In this document: positions 29,678 to 39,047 of the stretch, piece after piece
Numbering within the stretch: position 1 is the first letter of the stretch
Layout: each line of letters begins with the position of its first letter
From: JAJVID01 sp035714085
GTDB lineage: Bacteria; Acidobacteriota; Blastocatellia; RBC074
Assembly: GCA_035714085.1 (NCBI GenBank)
Contig: DASTMP010000072.1
Span: 35,205-99,204, forward strand
Reading direction: 5' to 3'
DNA length: 64,000 bases
Made by a program: the position numbers and the translations under genes
Notes under the pieces: model-generated
What the model was told of the DNA's origin: nothing
Seen by the model: the letters and a program-made list of their open reading frames with translations, nothing else
Databases searched by the model: none

Positions 29678-30130
29678 TTATCTGCTGATGGTAATCCGCG
29701 TGCTTGACCCATCCTTGGTCTGATAGATCGAGACCCAGAATTTTTCAGCCTCCAGGGTCTTGCGAGCGGTCTTGGCGCCGTTCGGAAGCTCACTCACTTC
29801 AGCGTCCCCGACGACATCTTTCCAGGCAGGAGCATGCTTGGGGTCGAGGAAGGACAGTTGAATCGCCTTCACTTCTCCATTCTCATAATGGACTGTCATT
29901 GTGTCGTCTCCGGTGAGGGTGAAATCATCGCTGGTCTCTGAAGTGGTTGACGGGGCGCCCATGGCGGCTTTCACGGCGTCGCGTTTCATGCCGAGTTTGA
30001 CGCCCTTGTATTCACTCAGCACCTTAGCCTGAGTCGCATAGCCCGCGCCCGCCGAATTGACACTATGGGCATAGAGAGCAAAGCCGATGACAACGCCGAG
30101 AGCGGTCGAAATTTTCAACAATCGGTTCAT
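29678..30130 (-). CDS. Exported BamE/SmpA-like small protein
   Basis: A 150-residue secreted protein. Signal peptide (about 1-27, ending near VNSAGA), then KGVKLGMKRDAVKAAMGAPS, which resembles the helix-turn of the SmpA/OmlA (BamE-like) fold, followed by beta-strands with DDTMTVHYENGEVKAIQLSF. No lipobox cysteine, so it would be soluble periplasmic rather than a lipoprotein. AAAGGAG upstream of ATG 30130. Function unknown. Confidence 0.78.
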   Translation of the reverse strand: MNRLLKISTALGVVIGFALYAHSVNSAGAGYATQAKVLSEYKGVKLGMKRDAVKAAMGAPSTTSETSDDFTLTGDDTMTVHYENGEVKAIQLSFLDPKHAPAWKDVVGDAEVSELPNGAKTARKTLEAEKFWVSIYQTKDGSSTRITISR

Positions 30131-30417
30131 AAGTCAACTCTCCTTTGCAGGAATTGAACAGGTTTATGTCTCATTGGGGCGATTGCCCTAGATAGTTTGC
30201 CGAGGAATGCGCTCGAAAACCTACTTTATTCAAAAGGCTTTCTTGAACACGTGTGGAGCGCATGATAGCATAGCCTCGCGCTTAGCAAAGGTTATTTTCC
30301 CGTACCCCCGTCATCGAGCGTTTACAAAAGGCGAGATTCGTCGCCGCCAGTCTGAGCGCAAATCGAGGAGGCTTCAGCGTAGACTGGCTCGAACAATCTT
30401 TAAGGAGATAGAAGCTG

Positions 30418-31194
30418 TTGAACGTTTCAGAGTTGTTATGTTCATTTCTGCCCGCCTTCTGGTTTTTGCAGGAGCAACCGGCTCAGACAGTTAATTCAAG
30501 CAGCACTCTTCTTGATCTGGTTCTTCATTCCAGTGTCGTTGCGAAGGTGGTGCTGCCTATTCTCCTCATATTCTCCATCGCCTCATGGGCAATCATGTTT
30601 AGGAAAGCTCGCGAGACCAGGCGGGCCCAGCGGCAGAGCGCGGATTTCATGCGCGCCTTCGAGAAAAGCTCGCGCTGGGCCGAGTTGTATGCGAACGTCG
30701 CCCCGTTCGTCGCGAGTCCGCTGATGGCCATCTTCCAGGCCGCCAACGGCGAACTGCAAAAGCAGTCGAGGCTCAACCTCGACTCGGTTCAGCGGGCGAT
30801 GCAGAGCGCCGCCATCTACGAGACGACCAGGCTGGAGAAGAGTCTAGGGCTGCTCGCATCGACGGCCAGCGCGTCTCCGTTCATCGGCTTGTTCGGCACG
30901 GTCGTGGGTATCATCATTGCATTCAACGGACTGACTAATGCGACGGCGGCCTCGATCCAGGCCGTGGCGCCGGGCATCGCCGACGCGCTGATCGCGACCG
31001 CGGCCGGCATTGCGGCGGCGGTGCCGGCAGTCCTCGGTTACAACCGCTACCTCAACCGCATCAAGGTTCTGGCGGCAGAGATGGACGGCTTCTCACTTCG
31101 ATTGCTCAACTTCATCGAGCGCGAAGCGGTTGAAAGTTATGGCGTTCAACAACAACAACGGACGCAGCGGGCGCACGCAGACCGCGTTGGCTGA
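30418..31194 (+). CDS. tolQ: Tol-Pal system proton channel TolQ (MotA/TolQ/ExbB)
   Basis: A 258-residue inner-membrane protein that with TolR harvests proton-motive force to energise the Tol-Pal complex. First helix about 33-55 (VVLPILLIFSIASWAIMF); the paired helices carry the family motif LLASTASASPFIGLFGTVVGI (about 145-170) and GIADALIATAAGIAAAVPAVLGYN (about 185-210). Start is TTG 30418 with AAGGAG ten bases upstream. Overlaps tolR by 56 bp. Confidence 0.92.
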   Translation: MNVSELLCSFLPAFWFLQEQPAQTVNSSSTLLDLVLHSSVVAKVVLPILLIFSIASWAIMFRKARETRRAQRQSADFMRAFEKSSRWAELYANVAPFVASPLMAIFQAANGELQKQSRLNLDSVQRAMQSAAIYETTRLEKSLGLLASTASASPFIGLFGTVVGIIIAFNGLTNATAASIQAVAPGIADALIATAAGIAAAVPAVLGYNRYLNRIKVLAAEMDGFSLRLLNFIEREAVESYGVQQQQRTQRAHADRVG

Positions 31195-31579
31195 AATCAA
31201 CGTCACGCCACTCGTAGACGTGATGCTGGTGCTGCTGGTGATCTTTATGATCACCGCGCCGATCCTGCAAACCGGCATTCAGGTTAATCTGCCCAAGACG
31301 CGCAATGCGAAGACCGATGAGGCCACGCCGCAGGCATTAATCATCTCGGTGGACAAAGAAGGTTCGGTCTATCTGAGCGGAAAGAATGAACAGCAGCCGG
31401 TCAACATTAACGACCTGTCGAAGCTCTTGAACGAGAGGCTGGCGCAATCGAAAGACCGCCGCGTCTATCTGCGCGGCGACGAAGAGACGCCTTACCGCGT
31501 GATCGCCTACGCGCTGGATCAGGCGAAACGCGCTCAGGCCAACGTCAGTCTGGTGACCCAGCCGACGGCAAAGAAGTAA
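31139..31579 (+). CDS. tolR: Tol-Pal system protein TolR (ExbD family)
   Basis: A 146-residue bitopic protein. One helix (about 25-45) bears the essential Asp in INVTPLVDVMLVLLVIFMI, followed by a periplasmic domain. I start at ATG 31139 (MAFNNNNG), inside the end of tolQ; the longer upstream frame is only the shadow of tolQ. Partner of TolQ. Confidence 0.93.
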   Translation: MAFNNNNGRSGRTQTALAEINVTPLVDVMLVLLVIFMITAPILQTGIQVNLPKTRNAKTDEATPQALIISVDKEGSVYLSGKNEQQPVNINDLSKLLNERLAQSKDRRVYLRGDEETPYRVIAYALDQAKRAQANVSLVTQPTAKK

Positions 31580-31580
31580 A

Positions 31581-32408
31581 TTGGCGACTGAAACTGGAAA
31601 ACCCTGGCTTCGAGCCGAAACGCTGCTCTCAGTCGCGATGCATGTCGCGCTGCTGGGCGCGTGCGCATGGTATTTTCGCAATCCGCTCTCGACCATCATC
31701 ATCGCCGCCGGCGAAGGGCAAGGGAACGGCGATAGCGCTATCGAAGTCGGAACCGTCGACGGGAGGTCGCTTGGTTTCACACCGCCCCGCGCGGTCTCAT
31801 ACGTCGGCAGTGAGGAGAACAAGGCCAACAATCAAGATGTGGTGACCAAGGCCCCGGAGCCCGACCCGAACGCGGTGGTTCTGCCCTCGACAAAATCAAC
31901 CCCGACCCCGAAAAATGTATTGACCATTGACCGTCCGACCGTTCAGACTCCAAAACAGTTTTCGAAAAATCCGCTGCAAGGAGGTACGGACAATACCATC
32001 ATCGATATCGGGCGCACCTCCGGTTCGCCTGTTCCTTCGATTGCCCAGGGGGTCGGCATGGGTTCCGGCGCCAATCTGGGATCGAGCGGAGTGCCGGGCG
32101 GATCGGAATATGGGCGGCGCATACAAATGATCTTGAGCCGCAACTATAATCCGCCACTGACGAATGACGCGAGCGCGACCCAATTCGTCATCGTGCAGCT
32201 TCGCATCGCGCGCGACGGGCGAATCCTCTCGCTGGTGAACGGGCGGGTCGCTCTGAGTTATTTTAAAAGACGTAGCTCGAGCGATTTGATCAACAATGCG
32301 GCCGAGCGCGCCGTGCTCGCCTCTAATCCGTTACCGCCGTTCCCGAACGGATTTCTGATGAGCTCGCAAGAGGCTATCGCCGAGGTTTGGTTCAAATATC
32401 CAAAGTAA
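31581..32408 (+). CDS. tolA: TolA/TonB-like energy transducer
   Basis: A 275-residue protein in the tolA slot. One N-terminal membrane anchor (about 15-33), then a Pro/Thr/Asn/Gly-rich periplasmic spacer (about 45-175), then a C-terminal TonB/TolA-like domain (about 178-275: GRRIQMILSRNYNPP, FVIVQLRIARDGRIL, NNAAERAVLASNPLPPFP). Start is TTG one base after the tolR stop region. The spacer lacks the long Ala/Lys helix of E. coli TolA, so it is named by position and end domain. Confidence 0.85.
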   Translation: MATETGKPWLRAETLLSVAMHVALLGACAWYFRNPLSTIIIAAGEGQGNGDSAIEVGTVDGRSLGFTPPRAVSYVGSEENKANNQDVVTKAPEPDPNAVVLPSTKSTPTPKNVLTIDRPTVQTPKQFSKNPLQGGTDNTIIDIGRTSGSPVPSIAQGVGMGSGANLGSSGVPGGSEYGRRIQMILSRNYNPPLTNDASATQFVIVQLRIARDGRILSLVNGRVALSYFKRRSSSDLINNAAERAVLASNPLPPFPNGFLMSSQEAIAEVWFKYPK

Positions 32409-32455
32409 TATTGGAAGCCCCCCCGTAAAGTGACACCCGCCCCTATGGAGAACGC

Positions 32456-33760
32456 ATGAGAAGAGCTATTCTGATTGCATTCGTAATTACAATCTTCAGC
32501 GCGGCGATGATTTTCTTGCCCGCGGCGCGCGCGCGGCGCCCGCAGGAAACGCAAGGAGACTTGCAAAAGCAGCTCGGCATACTCATCATCACGCCGGGCA
32601 GCGGCCCCGCGCTGGCCGTGTCCGATTTTCAACCGCGCGCTGGCGGTCTCGACGCCTCGATCGGGACTTACAACGAAACTCTCTGGAACGACCTGAAATT
32701 CGCGAGCGTCGCCAACCTGGTCGGCAAGAGCCTATATCCGAAGACTCTGCTCGCCGATCCCGCCGCTCTGAAGTATGAAGACTGGGCGAGCGATCCGGTT
32801 AAAAGCGATTACGTGGCCTTCGGCAATTTGACCGGCGCGAACACCGCGCAGGGCTTCCTTTACGACGTCAAAACGCGGCAGCAGTTGCTCTCCGCCGCGA
32901 TGAGCGGCGAGCCGCGCGAGATGGCCCACCAGTTCGCCGACCAGATCGTAAGGCTACTGACCGGGCAGGAGGGGATCGCCGAATCAAAAATCGCCTACGT
33001 GGCCAACCGCGAAATTCACAAGATGGATTACGACGGTTACGGCGCGAAGGCCTTCACGCGCGACGGTTCGATCGCGCTCTTTCCCTCGCTCTCGCCCGAC
33101 GGCAAGCGGCTGGCCTATGTTTCTTACCGCGACGGCTATCCGAACGTCGTCATTCGCGGCGAGGACGGGTTGATCATCGGTTCGACGCGGTTCAAAGGCA
33201 CGACGACTTCGCCCGCGATCGGCCCCGACGGGCGGATCGCGTTCGCTTCGAGCAAGGACGGCAGTTCGATGGAAATTTACATCGCGAACGGCGACGGATC
33301 GAACGCGAAGAGATTGACGAGCACGCGCAATGCTGTGAATATCTCGCCGAGATGGAATCCGAAAACCGGGCGCGAGATCGCGTTCATCTCTGATCGCGGC
33401 GGCTCGCCGCGGATTTACATAATTGGCGCGGACGGGTCCAACGAACGCCAGCTGCTGAGCATGGGAGGGCATATGGATTCGCCCGCGTGGTCGCCCGACG
33501 GCCGATACCTGGCGTTCACCTGGGACGGCGACGGGCCATCATACAACATCTACGTAGCCGATGTGGCCTCCCCGGGGCAAATCTTGAAGCTGACGCGTGA
33601 AGGCCGGAACGAAAATCCCGCCTGGTCGCCCGACAGCCGTCACATCGCGTTTCAATCGAACCGCAGCGGTCACTGGGAGATCTGGGCGATGCACGTGGAC
33701 GGCAGCGAACCGCGCCAGTTGACGCGTGGCGGCGGCCGCGCTCCGTCGTGGTCCCGTTAA
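32456..33760 (+). CDS. tolB: Tol-Pal beta-propeller protein TolB
   Basis: A 434-residue periplasmic protein. Signal segment (about 1-23), N-terminal domain (about 40-165), then a six-bladed propeller with repeated PSLSPDGKRLAYVSYRDG, SPRWNPKTGREIAFISDRGG, SPAWSPDGRYLAFTWDGDG and NPAWSPDSRHIAFQSNRSG units. GGAG precedes the ATG. Binds Pal and outer-membrane proteins. Confidence 0.95.
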   Translation: MRRAILIAFVITIFSAAMIFLPAARARRPQETQGDLQKQLGILIITPGSGPALAVSDFQPRAGGLDASIGTYNETLWNDLKFASVANLVGKSLYPKTLLADPAALKYEDWASDPVKSDYVAFGNLTGANTAQGFLYDVKTRQQLLSAAMSGEPREMAHQFADQIVRLLTGQEGIAESKIAYVANREIHKMDYDGYGAKAFTRDGSIALFPSLSPDGKRLAYVSYRDGYPNVVIRGEDGLIIGSTRFKGTTTSPAIGPDGRIAFASSKDGSSMEIYIANGDGSNAKRLTSTRNAVNISPRWNPKTGREIAFISDRGGSPRIYIIGADGSNERQLLSMGGHMDSPAWSPDGRYLAFTWDGDGPSYNIYVADVASPGQILKLTREGRNENPAWSPDSRHIAFQSNRSGHWEIWAMHVDGSEPRQLTRGGGRAPSWSR

Positions 33761-33821
33761 CGGACGGAGTCGTTTTTTCAATCTTGAAATACCTCACAAC
33801 CTAATCAAGAAAGGCGGATAT

Positions 33822-34799
33822 ATGACCCGTAAAATGAAGCACTCAATCGCAGGCCTTGTTATGGTCTTGATGGCTGTTTTGTTCGGCGCCTGCGCGTCGC
33901 CGACGGCCAAACTCACTGTATCGCGAAACGACATCACGGCTGGTGAAGCCGTCACCGTCAAATGGGAAACCAGGGACGGCAAGGATATCACGCTCAATGG
34001 CCAGAAAGTCGACAAGATCGGCGCCCAGAGCGTGAGCCCGAAAGACACGACCAAATACGAGATTATCGCCAAACGCGGCAAGAAGTCGGCCCGCGACAGC
34101 GCCACTGTCACGGTTACCGTCGTCAAGCCGCCGGAGCCGAAGGTCAGCCTGACGGCCGATAAATCGGCGCTCGATCTCGGCCAGAGCACAACTTTGCACT
34201 GGTCTACCGAGAACGCCAAGATCGTGACCATCACCGGGCTCGGCGAAGTGCCCGGTTCCGGCGAGCGCGAAATTAGCCCGCGCGCCTCGACCACTTACAC
34301 CGCGACGGCTCTGGGCGACGGTGGCTCCGCCACCGCCAGCGCGCGCGTCTCGGTCACCGAACCGCCGCCGCCGCCCGCGCCCACGCCCGCGCCCACGCCG
34401 CCGCCGGAGCCGTCGGGCGCCGACCAGTTCCGCGCCGTGGCCAAGTCGGTCTTTTTCGACTATGACAAATCCGACCTTCTCCAGCCGGAGCAGGATAAGT
34501 TGCGCGTCCTGGCCGAATTTCTCAACCTCGATCGCAATCGCTCGATCGCATTCCGCATAGAAGGCAACTGTGATCCGCGCGGCACATCAGAGTACAATCT
34601 CGGTCTTGGCGACCGCCGGTCGCGCACGATCCGGGATTTCCTGGCCAGCCTGGGCGTCGATCCGAGCCGCATCGAGCAGGTCAGCTACGGGTCCGAAAAG
34701 GCGCAGGGCACTGTTGAGGGTACGTCCTCGTCTCCGCCTTCGTGGGCTTACGATCGCCGTGGCGATTTCGTTTACCTGCGTGGCGGCGACAGGCCATGA
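33822..34799 (+). CDS. pal: Pal-like OmpA-family lipoprotein with two Ig-like domains
   Basis: A 325-residue outer-membrane lipoprotein. Lipobox-type LFGAC (Cys24), two bacterial Ig-like repeats (about 29-105 and 107-185, each ending in SxTTYxxxA-type strands), a Pro-rich linker (about 186-205), and an OmpA/Pal peptidoglycan-binding domain (SVFFDYDKSDL; EGNCDPRGTSEYNLGLGDRRS). Usual Pal proteins are about half this length and lack the Ig domains. I start at ATG 33822 after AAAGGCGG, not at the longer frame overlapping tolB. Confidence 0.9.
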   Translation: MTRKMKHSIAGLVMVLMAVLFGACASPTAKLTVSRNDITAGEAVTVKWETRDGKDITLNGQKVDKIGAQSVSPKDTTKYEIIAKRGKKSARDSATVTVTVVKPPEPKVSLTADKSALDLGQSTTLHWSTENAKIVTITGLGEVPGSGEREISPRASTTYTATALGDGGSATASARVSVTEPPPPPAPTPAPTPPPEPSGADQFRAVAKSVFFDYDKSDLLQPEQDKLRVLAEFLNLDRNRSIAFRIEGNCDPRGTSEYNLGLGDRRSRTIRDFLASLGVDPSRIEQVSYGSEKAQGTVEGTSSSPPSWAYDRRGDFVYLRGGDRP

Positions 34800-34817
34800 G
34801 TTGAATGATCCATACGC

Positions 34818-34851
34818 CATATGCCATATTTCATATGAAATATGGCATATG
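34818..34851. repeat. 34-bp perfect palindrome between pal and cpoB
   Basis: CATATGCCATATTTCAT followed directly by its exact reverse complement, centred at 34834/34835. AT-rich with no loop, unlike the GC-rich hairpins elsewhere in the window. Could be a protein-binding site or a cruciform/RNase III target. Confidence 0.85.
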
Positions 34852-34914
34852 GGCTGTTGATTAAGCCCCAAAATATATTCGACTGCTTAGTAAGTTGAGG
34901 AAGCAGAGAGAATT

Positions 34915-35787
34915 ATGAATAAGATTCGTGTTTACACGTTGCCGTTATTGCTCACCATAGCCATTCTCCCTTTGACCGGCCTAGCGCAGAGCAAAGACCA
35001 GCGCGAGAAGATTGATCGAATGGCGGTGCAGGTCGAGGATTTGAAGACCGAGTTGGTGTTGCTGCAACGCACTACCCAGACCATGCAGGACACGTTCAAT
35101 AAGACCATGGGCGAGCTGAACACGCTGATCGTCCAGATGAGCGACAACATTTCCGCCATCCGGCGCGCCCAGGAATCAGTCTCCACCAAAAGCGGCGATG
35201 TCACCGCGCAGGTAACTTCGATAGGCGAGCGCGTCACCGCCACCAACGAGCGTATGGAGCGCCTCTCCGAACAATTCGCGCAGGTGAAGAAGCTCATCGA
35301 GGATTATCAGAAGGGGCCCGTGATGGGGGCAATAACTCCGGGTAATCCCGACCAGCTCTTCGCCTCCGCCTACGCCGATTACTCGCGCGGTAATTACGAC
35401 CTGGCTATTTCCGAGTTCAGACAGTACGTGGAGTCTTATCCCAGCTCCGAGATGACGGACAACGCGCAATACTGGATCGGCGAGATCCTTTACGCGCAAA
35501 AGAAACTGCCCGAAGCCTCGGCCGCATTCGAACAGGTCAAAATGCTCAGTCCGAACGGAGACAAGACGGCGTCCGCTTTGTTTAGGCGCGCGACGATCCT
35601 GCTGGAAATGGGGCGCAAGGAGGAGGCAGTCGTTCAACTCCTGTCGGTCTTCAAAGATTATTCGAAGACCAAAGAGTCAGAGCTTGCGTATCAAAAGTTG
35701 ATGGATGTGGCGCCGGAGGCGTTAAGCAACACACCTCCCACCAGACCGCCCGGAAGGAGTACGCCGGTGCGCAGGCCGAATCAGTAG
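34915..35787 (+). CDS. cpoB: Cell division coordinator CpoB/YbgF-like TPR protein
   Basis: A 290-residue periplasmic protein. Signal peptide (about 1-24), a long coiled coil (about 28-130, the YbgF trimerisation region), and three TPR-type repeats (about 145-265: QLFASAYADYSRGNYDLAISEFRQY, QYWIGEILYAQKKLPEAS). Last gene of the Tol-Pal operon, its standard place. It links Tol-Pal to peptidoglycan synthesis in E. coli. Confidence 0.92.
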   Translation: MNKIRVYTLPLLLTIAILPLTGLAQSKDQREKIDRMAVQVEDLKTELVLLQRTTQTMQDTFNKTMGELNTLIVQMSDNISAIRRAQESVSTKSGDVTAQVTSIGERVTATNERMERLSEQFAQVKKLIEDYQKGPVMGAITPGNPDQLFASAYADYSRGNYDLAISEFRQYVESYPSSEMTDNAQYWIGEILYAQKKLPEASAAFEQVKMLSPNGDKTASALFRRATILLEMGRKEEAVVQLLSVFKDYSKTKESELAYQKLMDVAPEALSNTPPTRPPGRSTPVRRPNQ

Positions 35788-35875
35788 GCCACCGCGTAAG
35801 CAGGAATTGGTCTCTGCTAGTTCGGCGATACTCTCGACTGAAGCTCAATCCTGGTAAGTAATAATACCTATTCGG

Positions 35876-35958
35876 AAAATAGACAGGATTTACAGGACTG
35901 TTCAGGATTTTGTGAATTGATTTCATTCTTGAACAATCCAGTAAATCCTGTCTATTTT
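35876..35958. repeat. AGGATT palindromic repeat, copy 2
   Basis: Arms AAAATAGACAGGATTTACAGG and its approximate reverse complement ending CTGTCTATTTT flank a TGTGAATTGATTTC loop. Lies downstream of cpoB, in the 35788-36381 gap that has no gene. It might end Tol-Pal transcription (T-rich right end). Confidence 0.9.
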
Positions 35959-36009
35959 TATTGTTTCAAGGCGTCGTCACGGACGACATGAGCGACTCCT
36001 GCGGAAAAT

Positions 36010-36045
36010 CGCATGGAGTCCCGCCTTTAGGCGGGACTCCATGCG
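36010..36045. terminator. 16-bp perfect hairpin upstream of the cobalamin riboswitch
   Basis: CGCATGGAGTCCCGCC (36010-36025), loop TTTA, exact reverse complement (36030-36045). Very stable, with no T-run on either strand, so it may be a terminator-like REP element insulating the Tol-Pal and cobalamin loci rather than a classical terminator. Confidence 0.5.
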
Positions 36046-36171
36046 AGATCGCGCTTTCGAGTCTTTACAGAACCCGGTGGATTGTGGATCATGCGCGCTC
36101 GGTTCTGAGTTGTGCCTGCTATTATATTCGGCGTTGAAGCCGACTTGAGCTTCAATCAGTCCGCATTGACA

Positions 36172-36331
36172 ACCCGGTACGCCGCAGGTGTTCGGGAAGC
36201 GCGGTGAGAATCCGCCGCTGCCCTCGCAACTGTAATCGGCAACGAAAGCCACACGAACGCCACTGTTCACGTCGAACGGGAAGGCATGGCAAGTAGAAAG
36301 TCAGTAAGGCCGTAAGCCAGGAGACCGGCCT
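36172..36331 (+). promoter_or_regulatory. Cobalamin (adenosylcobalamin-type) riboswitch
   Basis: Conserved parts occur in the right order: GGTGTTCGGGAAGC, GCGGTGAGAATCCGCCGCTGCCC, CGCAACTGTAA, GCCACTG (B12 core), GGGAAGGC, and GCCAGGAGACCGGCC near the 3' end (36316-36330). A small CCCGC/GCGGG hairpin (about 36352-36366) next to the ribosome site GGGAGAAAGG is a likely expression platform acting on translation. It sits 50 bp before the BtuB-like receptor, the expected target. Confidence 0.93.
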
Positions 36332-36381
36332 GCGAGCGTGTCTGTTTCAATCCCGCGAAGGGCGGGAGAAAGGACCGCTCC

Positions 36382-38826
36382 ATGACACTCTCCTCCGCGC
36401 GTCGCTTTACGTCGGCGCTTTACCTCTCTCTGGTTTGCGCTCTTACAGCGCCATTCGTCCCCGGGCAATCTTCCTTACAACTCAACGGCCTGGTCACCGA
36501 CCCGAACAAGGCCGGCGTTGGCGGCGCCGCAGTGACGCTGATTGCGCGCGACAATCGGTCGCGGGTGACCGTGATGACGACTGGTGACGGAGACTTTCGC
36601 TTCGACCGCGTCGCGGCGGGCGATTATCTGATCGAAGTCCGCGCCCCTGGCTTCGCCGGAACGGTCAAGGCCGTATCAATAAAATCAGTCAACGAAAGGC
36701 TCGACATCGCGCTCGACGTGGCTGCGCTCAACGAAGACGTGGTTGTGACGGCTTCCGGCACTGCGCAATCCATAGACGAGGTCTCAAAGGCCGTGACCGT
36801 GATCAACGCGCAGCAGATGGAACTGCGCGACGAATACTCGATTCTTGAAGCGTTGAGGGTTACGCCAGGCGCGCGCGTCGTCCAGCAGGGCGGCCCCGGC
36901 GCGTTTGCGAGCGTTCGAATTCGCGGCCTGCGTTCGTTCGACACCGGCGTTTTGATTGACGGGCAGCGCTTTCGTGACGCGGCCGACACGCAGGGCAGCG
37001 CGAACGGCTTCATCAACGAACTCAATGTCGTGAGCCTGGATCGGGTAGAGGTTTTGCGCGGTTCGGGTTCGTCGCTTTACGGCTCGAACGCGATCGGCGG
37101 CGTCGTCAACCTCGTGACCGATACGGGCGGCGGCCGATTGCGCGGGCAGGCGCAGATTGAAGGGGGCGGCCTGGGGCTGTTTCGCGGTCGCGGCGCGGTC
37201 GCGGGCGGCGCGATGGACGACCGGCTGTTTTACAGCGCCGGGCTGTCGGAGTTGAACGTGACCAACGGCGTGGACGGCGATGATCGCGTGCGACAGACGA
37301 GTTCGCAGGGGTTGCTCGGCTACCATTTCACTCCGAACGTCACGCTCTCCGCCCGCGTCTTTGCGAACGACGCGTTTGCGGCGCTGAATGAAAGCCCGGC
37401 GGCCGCGCCCGGTTTCGCGCCGCCGCCTGCGGGAACGCGCGTGCAGGCGATCCCGTTGGATCTTGACGAACAGCGCCGCGTGGAAGCGCGCGGCGTCCCG
37501 TTGACGCCGGACAATTACAATCGCGGCGACGCCAACTTCATCCCTGACCTCAACGATCCTGACAACCGCCGCAAATCCAACTTCTTCTCCGGCTTGCTGA
37601 ATTTCACCCAGCGATTGAACGACCGCGCGAGCTATCGGCTGAGCTATCAGCGTGTGGATGTGAACCGCTCTTTCCTCGACGGGCCGCTCGGCGTCGGGGA
37701 GTTCGGCGAACCGGCCTTCACTACGATCAGCAAATTCGCCGGCGACATAGACACATTCACCTCGCGAGCCGACCTGCGGCTCGGAGGCCTGAATCTACTG
37801 ACCGCCGGTTACGAATTCGAGCGCGAGAGCTACGGAGATTTCTCGACAGACGAAAGTCCCGATCCTCCGCGCAGTTCGCTCGATATCAGGCAGCGTAGCC
37901 ACACTTTCTTCGCGCAGAATCAGACGCGGCTGCTCGCCGACCGTTTGCAACTGTCGCTCGCGTTTCGGCTGCAAAGCTTCGATCTATCCACGCCGGTTTT
38001 CAAAGGAGGCGCGCCGCGTTATGTCGGAGTGTCGTTCGACGCGCCGCCGAACGCTTACACGGGTGACGGTTCGGTGGCTTATATATTTCGAGCGACCAAC
38101 ACGAAGCTGCGCGCGCACGTCGGGAACGGTTACCGCGCGCCGTCTTTGTTCGAGCGATTCGGCGCGAGCTTTTTCGGGGGCGATTTCACGCCATTCGGCG
38201 ACCCGCGCCTGAAGCCGGAACGCTCGATCGCGGTCGATGGCGGGATAGACCAGTCCTTTATGCGCGGCAGAGCGCGCGTGAGCGCGACGTACTTCTACAC
38301 GCGGCTGCAGAACATCATTGACTTCGGTTCATTGCCGCCTGGCGATCCGTTCGGCCGCATCTTTGGCGGGTATCTGAATCTTGGCGCCGGGCTGGCGCGC
38401 GGCGTTGAATTGAGCGCGGAGATTTCGCCGACGCGTTCAACCAGCCTCTTCGCCTCCTACACCTACACCAACGCCGATCAGCGCTCGCCGAACGCTGCGG
38501 GGTATCTGACCATACCCGGCACGTCGGATCATCTCTTCACACTGGTCGCCACTCAGCGCGTCGGCAGGCGGGTCGATGTGACATTCGATCTCTCGGCCGT
38601 CAGCGATTACTCGCCTTCGTTTCCATCGCCGTCCTTCGACACGCTCTACATCTTTGACGGCTACGTGAAGGCCGATTTTGTCGCGGCGTACACGCTGCCG
38701 ATTGACGACCGGTTCAGCCTGCGCTTCTACGGCAAAGTCGAAAATGTGTTTGATCGAGCTTATACCGAGAGCGGCTTTCGCGCGCCGGGCGCATTTTTCA
38801 TAGGCGGCGCGGCGTTTCGCTTCTGA
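36382..38826 (+). CDS. btuB: BtuB-like TonB-dependent cobalamin receptor
   Basis: An 814-residue outer-membrane receptor. Signal peptide (about 1-29), a carboxypeptidase-regulatory-like domain (about 30-105: LNGLVTDPNKAGVGGAAVTL), a TonB-box-like EDVVVTASG, plug domain (about 125-245: RIRGLRSFDTGVLIDGQRF, VEVLRGSGSSLYGSNAIGGVVN), and a beta-barrel ending in Phe (AAFRF). Cobalamin specificity is inferred from the riboswitch just upstream and the btuFCD-cob genes downstream. The extra N-terminal domain is absent from E. coli BtuB. Confidence 0.9.
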   Translation: MTLSSARRFTSALYLSLVCALTAPFVPGQSSLQLNGLVTDPNKAGVGGAAVTLIARDNRSRVTVMTTGDGDFRFDRVAAGDYLIEVRAPGFAGTVKAVSIKSVNERLDIALDVAALNEDVVVTASGTAQSIDEVSKAVTVINAQQMELRDEYSILEALRVTPGARVVQQGGPGAFASVRIRGLRSFDTGVLIDGQRFRDAADTQGSANGFINELNVVSLDRVEVLRGSGSSLYGSNAIGGVVNLVTDTGGGRLRGQAQIEGGGLGLFRGRGAVAGGAMDDRLFYSAGLSELNVTNGVDGDDRVRQTSSQGLLGYHFTPNVTLSARVFANDAFAALNESPAAAPGFAPPPAGTRVQAIPLDLDEQRRVEARGVPLTPDNYNRGDANFIPDLNDPDNRRKSNFFSGLLNFTQRLNDRASYRLSYQRVDVNRSFLDGPLGVGEFGEPAFTTISKFAGDIDTFTSRADLRLGGLNLLTAGYEFERESYGDFSTDESPDPPRSSLDIRQRSHTFFAQNQTRLLADRLQLSLAFRLQSFDLSTPVFKGGAPRYVGVSFDAPPNAYTGDGSVAYIFRATNTKLRAHVGNGYRAPSLFERFGASFFGGDFTPFGDPRLKPERSIAVDGGIDQSFMRGRARVSATYFYTRLQNIIDFGSLPPGDPFGRIFGGYLNLGAGLARGVELSAEISPTRSTSLFASYTYTNADQRSPNAAGYLTIPGTSDHLFTLVATQRVGRRVDVTFDLSAVSDYSPSFPSPSFDTLYIFDGYVKADFVAAYTLPIDDRFSLRFYGKVENVFDRAYTESGFRAPGAFFIGGAAFRF

Positions 38827-38863
38827 CCAATTGGCGTCTTCAGATATTTTCGTAGATGTTCTT

Positions 38864-39033
38864 CGCGGCTTTGCCGCCTGATGTGCGGGAGGTTTTTAAC
38901 CTCCCGGAGCGAATTTCTCAAATCATCTTCCGGGCTATGCCCCTGCGAACGATTTGGGGCGTAGCCCAGAAGAAAATGAGCAGCTTGTGCGAAAGGGCAT
39001 AGCCGCTTCCGCATATCGGGCGGCAAAGCCGCG
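38864..39033. repeat. Nested inverted repeats between btuB and btuF
   Basis: Outer 15-bp arms CGCGGCTTTGCCGCC (38864-38878) and GGCGGCAAAGCCGCG (39019-39033) enclose a perfect 9-bp hairpin (38886-38906, CGGGAGGTT/AACCTCCCG) and GGGCTATGCCCC/GGGGCGTAGCCC arms (about 38932-38967). A nested block like this may limit read-through from the receptor gene into btuF. Confidence 0.75.
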
Positions 39034-39047
39034 AAAACGCTTCGTTT

